19,288 nt of DNA, taken from Flavobacteriales bacterium. Its GTDB lineage: Bacteria; Bacteroidota; Bacteroidia; Flavobacteriales; BACL11. Positions 13,956-19,288 of the stretch are shown here, piece by piece. Both the position numbers and the translations under genes were made by a program. How positions within the stretch are numbered: position 1 is the first letter of the stretch; each line of letters begins with the position of its first letter. The notes under the pieces are model-generated. The model saw only the letters and a program-made list of their open reading frames with translations. It was not told where the DNA came from and searched no databases. The stretch is taken from contig JABHQB010000001.1 in assembly GCA_018695965.1 (NCBI GenBank), positions 1 through 19,288 on the forward strand, given 5' to 3'.

Positions 13956-16655
13956 TTATTTAAAAACTTTATCAATTATTTCATTTTGCTGCGCGGCAGA
14001 TCTTTTACTAGAACCACTCGCAGTTGCTGCTGAAGCACTTCTGGAGATTACATTTATGCCTAAGTCTCTTAATTGAGATAAAATAAATGTCCAAGCTCCC
14101 ATATTTTCTGGCTCTTCTTGTACCCAAAGTAATTCTTTTGAATCATACTTTTTAATCAGTTCCTTTATCCGTTCAATATCTAATGGAAATATTTGTTCTA
14201 ATCTTACTAATGCAACTTCTTCTGATTTTTTTTCTTCTCTTCTTTCTAGTAATTCGTAATATATTTTTCCACTACAAAATACTAACTTCTTTACTTTTTC
14301 AGTATTAATTTTATCATCAATTATTCCTTCAAATTTTCCATCTGCCAAATCTGAAATTGAAGAGACGCATTTTGGATGCCTCAATAAACTTTTAGGAGTA
14401 AATATAACTAAAGGTTTTCTATATTCTCTTTTCAGTTGCCTTCTTAATACATGATAGAAATTAGAGGGAGTAGTACAATTCACTATTTGCATATTATACT
14501 TAGCACACATTTGTAAATATCTTTCCAATCTAGCGGAAGAATGTTCAGCTCCTTGTCCTTCGTATCCGTGAGGCAATAAAATTACCAATCCACTCATCAC
14601 CTTCCATTTATCCTCCGCACAAGAAATAAATTGATCCAACATTATTTGAGCTCCATTACTAAAATCCCCAAATTGTGCCTCCCAGATAGTAAGCGTATTA
14701 GGCAAAGTTATAGAGTAACCATAATCAAAACCAAGTACTCCATATTCTGAAAGTGAGGAATTATAGACCTCAAAATTGGCATTTTCACTTATCGTATTTA
14801 AAGGACAGACTTCCTCTTCCGAATGTTCTACTTTAAGAATTGCGTGCCTATGAGAAAAAGTCCCTCTCTCCACATCTTGTCCACTTAACCTTACATCATG
14901 TCCTTCGTCTAAAAGAGAAGCGTAAGCCAATAACTCTCCCATTGCCCAATCCAATTTATCCGTTTCCTCTACCATCTTTTTTCTATCTGAAAGTAACTTC
15001 CTAGTCTTCTTGAATAATTTTTCTGATTCTGGAATATCGTATAAATATTTTGATAGTTTCTTTAATTTTTTCTGATTAATATTAGTTAATGATGAACCTG
15101 CAAAATCAGCATCAAAAGTTCTTTTTATATCACTCCACTCTTCTTTTAAGAAACGTGTAATTTTTGCTTTCTTAATCTCCTTTGCTTCATCAAATCTGTC
15201 TTGTAACAGATCTTGGAAATCTTTCTCTAATTCTTTTGCAATACCCGCTTCTACTACGCCTTCATTCATCAATTTTTGCTTATAAATCTCTCTAGGATTT
15301 GGATGTTTAGAAATTAACTCATACAATTTGGGTTGAGTAAATCTTGGTTCATCTCCTTCATTGTGTCCATATTTACGATAACATAATAAATCGATAAATA
15401 CATCTTTATTATATTTTTGTCGGTATTCAACTGCTAATTTTAATGCATGAACAACGGCTTCAACATCATCACCATTAACATGAAATACTGGAGATAAAGT
15501 CACTTTTGCAACATCTGTACAATAAGTACTTGACCTTCCGTCCAAATAATTTGTTGTAAATCCAACCTGATTATTAACTGTAATATGGATTGTACCTCCT
15601 GTTTTGTACCCATTTAATTGTGCCATTTGTATTACTTCATATATCACACCTTGTCCTGCAAGTGCCGCATCACCATGTAATAAAATTGGCAATATTTTTT
15701 TAGAATCACCATTGTACTGGCTATCTAACTTTGCTCTTGTTATTCCTTCTACAACAGGATCAACCGCCTCCAAATGAGATGGATTTGGAGATAAACTTAA
15801 CTTTACATCATTTCCATTATTGCACTTCTGAACTGAAGTAAATCCTAGATGGTATTTTACATCTCCTGAAATAAAGTCATCTTCATATAATATTCCTTCA
15901 AACTCTGAGAAAATTTCTTTATATGTTTTATTAAAAATATTGGCAAGCACATTCAATCTCCCTCTGTGAGCCATCCCCATTACAAACTCTTCTACTCCTA
16001 AATCCGAACTATGTTCTACTAATGCGTCCAATGCTGGGATTAAAGATTCTGCCCCTTCTAATGAAAATCGTTTTTGTCCCACGAATTTCTTGTGTAAGAA
16101 ATTTTCAAAAGCAACTGCCTGATTTAATTTATGTAGAATATGTTTTTTTTGCTGTGTATCAAAATTTGGTGTGTTAGCATTTTTATGTAATCTGTTTTTA
16201 ATCCAATCTATTTCTTTTGGATCACGGATATACATGTATTCCACTCCAATAGATTGACAATATACTTTTTCCAAATGAGCGATAATATCTGAAAGTTTTG
16301 AAGGTCCAATTCCTACTTGTTCTCCAGCCTGAAATTCTACTTCCATATCAGATTCTTCTAATCCGAAATTCTGAATATCTAAAGTTGGAGAGTATTGTCT
16401 TCTCTCTCTTACGGGATTTGTTTTGGTAAATAAATGTCCACTTTTTCTGTATGCATCTATTAAGTTTATAACCTTAAATTCTTTCTGAAATATCTGAGGT
16501 ATATCCTCTTCAGAGTATACCTCTTTAGCAAAGTCAAAACCTTGAAAGAATCTGACCCACTCTTCTTCTAAACTATTAGGATCGTGTAGATATCTATCAT
16601 ACATCTTTTCAATCATTCCTGAATGTATTGATCCTAAAAAGGAAAACTTATCCAT
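13956..16655 (-). CDS. sucA: 2-oxoglutarate dehydrogenase E1 component
   Basis: The thiamine-diphosphate decarboxylase of the 2-oxoglutarate dehydrogenase complex (899 residues, close to the roughly 930 of the E. coli enzyme). The N-terminal E1/E2-association segment has LHDPNSLEEEWVRFFQGFDF (24-42). Catalytic motifs are FVMGMAHRGRLNVLAN (225-239), SPNPSHLEAVDP (289-300), LHGDAALAGQGVIYE (326-340), TVNNQVGFTT (359-368) and GDD (395-397, Mg/ThDP). The transketolase-like C-terminal half contains FGDFSNGAQIMLDQF and LLPHGYEGQGAEHSSARLER. The length, N-terminal segment and neighbouring sucB separate it from the pyruvate dehydrogenase E1. It is the first gene of the sucAB pair and has its own promoter-like box. 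The start MDKFSFLGSIHSG matches family N-termini. Confidence 0.97.
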   Translation of the reverse strand: MDKFSFLGSIHSGMIEKMYDRYLHDPNSLEEEWVRFFQGFDFAKEVYSEEDIPQIFQKEFKVINLIDAYRKSGHLFTKTNPVRERRQYSPTLDIQNFGLEESDMEVEFQAGEQVGIGPSKLSDIIAHLEKVYCQSIGVEYMYIRDPKEIDWIKNRLHKNANTPNFDTQQKKHILHKLNQAVAFENFLHKKFVGQKRFSLEGAESLIPALDALVEHSSDLGVEEFVMGMAHRGRLNVLANIFNKTYKEIFSEFEGILYEDDFISGDVKYHLGFTSVQKCNNGNDVKLSLSPNPSHLEAVDPVVEGITRAKLDSQYNGDSKKILPILLHGDAALAGQGVIYEVIQMAQLNGYKTGGTIHITVNNQVGFTTNYLDGRSSTYCTDVAKVTLSPVFHVNGDDVEAVVHALKLAVEYRQKYNKDVFIDLLCYRKYGHNEGDEPRFTQPKLYELISKHPNPREIYKQKLMNEGVVEAGIAKELEKDFQDLLQDRFDEAKEIKKAKITRFLKEEWSDIKRTFDADFAGSSLTNINQKKLKKLSKYLYDIPESEKLFKKTRKLLSDRKKMVEETDKLDWAMGELLAYASLLDEGHDVRLSGQDVERGTFSHRHAILKVEHSEEEVCPLNTISENANFEVYNSSLSEYGVLGFDYGYSITLPNTLTIWEAQFGDFSNGAQIMLDQFISCAEDKWKVMSGLVILLPHGYEGQGAEHSSARLERYLQMCAKYNMQIVNCTTPSNFYHVLRRQLKREYRKPLVIFTPKSLLRHPKCVSSISDLADGKFEGIIDDKINTEKVKKLVFCSGKIYYELLERREEKKSEEVALVRLEQIFPLDIERIKELIKKYDSKELLWVQEEPENMGAWTFILSQLRDLGINVISRSASAATASGSSKRSAAQQNEIIDKVFK

Positions 16656-16677
16656 AACTAGTAAGTAAAGTTGAACG

Positions 16678-16685
16678 CAAAATTA
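16678..16685 (-). promoter_or_regulatory. Putative -7 promoter box for sucAB
   Basis: The minus strand reads TAATTTTG, a full TAnnTTTG match, 22 bases upstream of the sucA ATG in the 60-base gap after the hypothetical gene. It predicts a leader of about 20 nt. It suggests that sucAB is not only driven by readthrough from the rfbA operon. No -33 TTTG was found. Confidence 0.5.
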
Positions 16686-16715
16686 TCTATTTTTATTAAT
16701 ATAGGTGGTAAAATG

Positions 16716-17072
16716 CTATTGATTTTCAAGATTTGAGTAATAATAATACATAATTACTTTTTTCAATTCTCTTTTAACAATCATTTCAGAAATCATTTCG
16801 GTAAAAGAAAGATCTGTTTGCTTCATTTCATTTTTTACAACTTCTTCAGATAAATCAATACGATAAAGTAGATTTAATATCTTCTGAGAATCTTTTTCTT
16901 GGAGAGCGTCAACTAAATGAATAGTAAAATTAAAAAGTGAAGAATAACTTAAAACTGGTTTTGGAACATCAAAGTTAACTCCTACCATCAGAAAATCTTT
17001 TTCTAATTGTTCTACTGTTTCATTAAGAAAAGAATTTTTTTCTATAGAATTATTTACCTCTTCTAAGTACAT
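16716..17072 (-). CDS. Hypothetical protein, helical, in polyprenyl synthase operon
   Basis: A 118-residue acidic protein without signal peptide or membrane segment. I do not recognise a named family, though the pattern LLYRIDLSEE, then SFTEMISEMIVKRELKKVIMYYY, recalls short conserved hypothetical proteins of Bacteroidota. It appears mostly alpha-helical: a first helix with NETVEQLEKDFLMVGVNF, a middle helix FNFTIHLVDALQEKDSQKILNLLYRI, and a final helix ending in four tyrosines (VIMYYYYSN). There are no cysteines, histidine clusters or nucleotide motifs to suggest catalysis. Its ATG abuts the TAA of the prenyl synthase gene (TAAATG), so it is almost surely a real, coupled gene, perhaps an accessory or regulatory factor for a neighbour. 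Confidence 0.8.
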   Translation of the reverse strand: MYLEEVNNSIEKNSFLNETVEQLEKDFLMVGVNFDVPKPVLSYSSLFNFTIHLVDALQEKDSQKILNLLYRIDLSEEVVKNEMKQTDLSFTEMISEMIVKRELKKVIMYYYYSNLENQ

Positions 17073-18035
17073 TTACACAATTCTTTCTTTTATCTTCTGA
17101 GCAAAATTGAATAAAGGTTCTTTTTTATCGGAATTTATTGAATCTAAATGTTTCATAGCTTTTGTATAATACGCTTTTATTAAATCTACTGTATGCTTTT
17201 GTATGTTTAGAGCCGAAAAGATAGATTTTACCTCATCAACTTTATTTTCATTGTTTAATACTGAAAATAATTGTATGAGTTGTTTTCTCTGAGATTCGTT
17301 AGCAAGTTGAAGAGCTTTTAAATACAAAAAAGTCTTTTTATTTACTATAATATCTCCTCCTACTTGTTTCCCAAATTTTTCAGGATTTCCAAAGGCATCT
17401 AATAAATCATCTTTTAGTTGAAAAGCAATCCCAATATTTTTACCGAATTCATACAGATGATCTTGCTGCTCAGCACTTGCTCCTCCATTAATTCCTCCTA
17501 TTTGTAATGAAGTAGCTAACAAAACTGACGTTTTGTACTCAATCATTTTTAGATACTCCGAAAGAGTTACATCTTCTCTTTTTTCAAAATCCATATCCCA
17601 TTGTTGTCCTTTACAAACTTCAGTAGATGCTTTGTTAAATATTTCTAAAACCTTCCGTAGATTTTTATTTTCTACTTGAGAAATAAAATGAAAAGCCTGA
17701 ACTAACATAGTGTCTCCCGAAAGAATTGCAGTATTATTATCCCATTTTTCATGAGCGGTTTGCAAACCTCTTCTCAGAGGAGCTTCATCCATTATATCAT
17801 CATGAAGTAAGGTGAAGTTATGGAATACTTCAATACCTAAAGCTGCTTTTAATGATTTTTCTATATCCTCTGAAAATAATTGATGAGATAGTAACATCAG
17901 AATTGGTCGAATTCTTTTTCCTCCAATATTTAATACATATTTTATCGGATCATACAGATTTTTAGGAGTAGATGGGTAATCTAAATCTGCTAACTCTTTT
18001 TCAATACTCTCATGTAATTCGGAAAAAGATCTCAT
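17073..18035 (-). CDS. Trans-polyprenyl diphosphate synthase, probably short chain (GGPP-like)
   Basis: A cytosolic all-alpha prenyltransferase that condenses allylic diphosphates with IPP (320 residues). GGKRIRPIL (38-46) binds IPP. The first aspartate-rich motif is LLHDDIMDEAPLRRG (76-90; DDxxD at 79-83), and the second is QLKDDLLDAFG (206-216; DDxxD at 209-213). GQQWDMDF (143-150) and EYKTS (166-170) are also present. There is no two-residue insertion in the first motif, and Phe74 lies five residues before it. In archaeal-type GGPP synthases that aromatic limits products to about C20, whereas long-chain IspB-type enzymes have a small residue there. It may supply precursors for menaquinone or carotenoids (inference). 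rfbA ends 2 bases upstream; a hypothetical gene abuts its stop. Confidence 0.92.
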   Translation of the reverse strand: MRSFSELHESIEKELADLDYPSTPKNLYDPIKYVLNIGGKRIRPILMLLSHQLFSEDIEKSLKAALGIEVFHNFTLLHDDIMDEAPLRRGLQTAHEKWDNNTAILSGDTMLVQAFHFISQVENKNLRKVLEIFNKASTEVCKGQQWDMDFEKREDVTLSEYLKMIEYKTSVLLATSLQIGGINGGASAEQQDHLYEFGKNIGIAFQLKDDLLDAFGNPEKFGKQVGGDIIVNKKTFLYLKALQLANESQRKQLIQLFSVLNNENKVDEVKSIFSALNIQKHTVDLIKAYYTKAMKHLDSINSDKKEPLFNFAQKIKERIV

Positions 18036-18037
18036 TT

Positions 18038-18892
18038 CTAGTTAACTATATTTATCAGATATTCTCCGTAACCACTCTTTCTCAATGGCTCAGCAATTTC
18101 AAGAAGTTTCTGATCATCAATGAATCCCATTCGGTATGCAGCTTCCTCAATACATCCAATTTTTCTTCCTTGTCTCTCTTCAATAACCTGGACATACTGA
18201 TTTGCTTGCATTAATGAAGAAAAAGTTCCTGTATCTAACCATACAGTACCTCTTCCCAATACCTTTACATCTAACTTTCCTTGGTTTAAATATTCTTTGT
18301 TTACATCTGTAATCTCGTACTCTCCTCTTGCAGATGGCTTAATATTCTTAGATACTTCTACAACAGAATTATCATAATAATATAATCCAGGTACCGCATA
18401 ATTAGATTTTGGATTTGATGGTTTTTCTTCTAACGTCAATGCGTGTAAATCATCATCAAATTCAACTACACCATATCTTTCTGGGTCATTAACATGATAA
18501 CCAAATATAATTCCTCCTTCTACATTTTTGCAATCTTCAAGTGTTTTTATTTTTATTTGAAATATATTATCCCCTAGAATTAAACAAACTTTATCATCTT
18601 TAATAAAATCTTCTCCTAATACAAATGACTGAGCTAATCCATTTGGTACTTCTTGCACTTTATATTCAAATTTACATCCTAATCTACTTCCATCACCTAA
18701 TAATCTTTTAAATAAGGGTAGATCATGTGGAGTAGAGATAATTAGAATTTCATTTATCCCTGAATATAACAAAGTGGATAACGGATAATAAATCATTGGC
18801 TTATCGTAAATAGGCATCATTTGCTTACTCATTACCAGAGTAAGTGGATGTAATCTTGTGCCAGAACCTCCAGCTAATATTATTCCTTTCAT
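18038..18892 (-). CDS. rfbA: Glucose-1-phosphate thymidylyltransferase
   Basis: Makes dTDP-glucose from dTTP and glucose 1-phosphate, the first step to dTDP-rhamnose and other deoxysugars of surface polysaccharides; also called rmlA. It has 284 residues, close to the usual 290. The nucleotide-binding signature LAGGSGTRLHPLT is at 6-18 (Arg13), then SKQMMPIYDKPMIYYPLS (22-39, Lys23). QEVPNGLAQSF (80-90), LGDNIF (106-111, Asp108), EEKP (155-158) and WLDTGTF (218-224, Asp220) complete the active site. No rfbB, rfbC or rfbD is adjacent. One base separates it from the stop of the upstream transporter gene, and 2 bases from the downstream prenyl synthase. Confidence 0.96.
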   Translation of the reverse strand: MKGIILAGGSGTRLHPLTLVMSKQMMPIYDKPMIYYPLSTLLYSGINEILIISTPHDLPLFKRLLGDGSRLGCKFEYKVQEVPNGLAQSFVLGEDFIKDDKVCLILGDNIFQIKIKTLEDCKNVEGGIIFGYHVNDPERYGVVEFDDDLHALTLEEKPSNPKSNYAVPGLYYYDNSVVEVSKNIKPSARGEYEITDVNKEYLNQGKLDVKVLGRGTVWLDTGTFSSLMQANQYVQVIEERQGRKIGCIEEAAYRMGFIDDQKLLEIAEPLRKSGYGEYLINIVN

Positions 18893-18893
18893 A

Positions 18894-19288
18894 TTATTTT
18901 CTTTTTAATTTAAGTTGTTTTAAATCTATATCTTCTTCCTCATCAAATATATCAATTAATGGTTCTTTAAAAGATTTAGTGGTAATTGATTTTTCTAACG
19001 TTAAAAGTAATGCTGGTAAAAGTAATAAATTTGATAGCATTGCAAAGAACAAGGTAATAGAAACTAATAATCCTAAAACTTGTGTACCTCCAAAATCTGA
19101 GGCAACAAACACAAAAAATCCGAAAAATAATACTACTGAAGTATAAATCATACTTACTCCCGTTTCTTTTAGTGCATTAAATACTGATTTCTTTATATTC
19201 CAATTACTTGCAACTAATTCTTGTCGATATTTTGCCAAGAAATGAATGGTATCATCAACAGAAATACCAAATGCAATACTAAACACCA
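18894..19288 (-). CDS. RND/MMPL-superfamily membrane transporter, C-terminal fragment
   Basis: The last 131 codons of a gene entering from the right edge. The frame is open to the window end, and the in-frame GTG at 19286 is an internal valine, not a start. The motif FGISVDDTIHFLAKYRQEL is the conserved transmembrane-4/10-type segment of RND/MMPL transporters. Two strongly hydrophobic spans follow (SMIYTSVVLFFGFFVFVAS and LLVSITLFFAMLSNLLLLPALLL), then a charged cytoplasmic tail ending in LKQLKLKRK. This matches the C-terminal permease half of predicted exporters in this superfamily. Substrate cannot be told; lipid or hopanoid export is possible for such relatives. The rfbA ATG lies 1 base after the stop, indicating one operon. 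Confidence 0.88.
   Translation of the reverse strand, partial: VFSIAFGISVDDTIHFLAKYRQELVASNWNIKKSVFNALKETGVSMIYTSVVLFFGFFVFVASDFGGTQVLGLLVSITLFFAMLSNLLLLPALLLTLEKSITTKSFKEPLIDIFDEEEDIDLKQLKLKRK

Noticed and set aside
18844..19146. 100-residue serine/asparagine-rich open frame on the plus strand
   Set aside because: It is antisense to the rfbA start and the transporter end; composition reflects the opposite-strand coding.
19284..19286. GTG as the start of a 130-residue membrane protein at the right edge
   Set aside because: The frame stays open to the window end and the sequence begins inside a conserved RND/MMPL motif, so this is an internal valine.
1..19288. Search for defence system, mobile element, CRISPR array or biosynthetic cluster
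   Set aside because: All genes but one are recognisable core functions, gaps are short, and there are no spaced direct repeats, transposase or integrase motifs, tRNA genes or composition breaks.

Overview
The window is AT-rich, densely coded chromosomal DNA from a member of Bacteroidota, most likely a flavobacterium-like bacterium. Four things support this: the gene order pdxJ / CBS protein / nadK / DUF6089-type protein / uppS / bamA / ompH / ompH / murI; 5' regions that are A-rich and lack Shine-Dalgarno sequences; repeated copies of the Bacteroidota promoter -7 box TAnnTTTG upstream of genes; and proteins that resemble Bacteroidota homologues. I see no rRNA, tRNA, CRISPR array, insertion sequence or phage gene. 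No gap between genes exceeds about 180 bases.

Layout. Bases 1-884 are on the minus strand: pdxJ (vitamin B6), then directly abutting it the start of an alpha/beta hydrolase gene that runs off the left edge. From a 41-bp divergent promoter region the plus strand carries a CBS-ACT protein, nadK, a DUF6089-like outer-membrane protein, uppS, bamA and two ompH/skp-like genes, ending at a strong terminator (about 7808-7835). This block is largely an envelope-biogenesis cluster: an undecaprenyl carrier lipid enzyme, the outer-membrane protein insertase, and periplasmic chaperones. murI (peptidoglycan D-glutamate) and an nfu-type Fe-S carrier gene follow, up to a perfectly palindromic bidirectional terminator (9326-9353).

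Region 9377-12719 holds a 2[4Fe-4S] ferredoxin gene (minus strand) divergent from korA-korB (plus strand), which encode a ferredoxin-dependent 2-oxoacid (probably 2-oxoglutarate) oxidoreductase. Convergent with korB are sucB and sucA (minus strand), encoding E2 and E1 of the NAD-linked 2-oxoglutarate dehydrogenase. Two alternative enzymes for the same TCA-cycle step thus lie tail to tail, with the ferredoxin and Fe-S carrier genes alongside.

The right end is a tightly packed minus-strand operon read from the window edge: the C-terminus of an RND/MMPL-type membrane transporter, rfbA (dTDP-glucose synthesis), a short-chain polyprenyl diphosphate synthase, and a 118-residue hypothetical protein. 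sucA has its own promoter-like box downstream of this group.

Most of the window is core metabolism and envelope biogenesis. I found no convincing undescribed system. The best leads are the KOR/OGDH/ferredoxin arrangement, an E2 whose E3-binding domain lacks the usual basic residues, the CBS-ACT protein, the small unknown protein in the prenyl-synthase operon, and several tight expression junctions.
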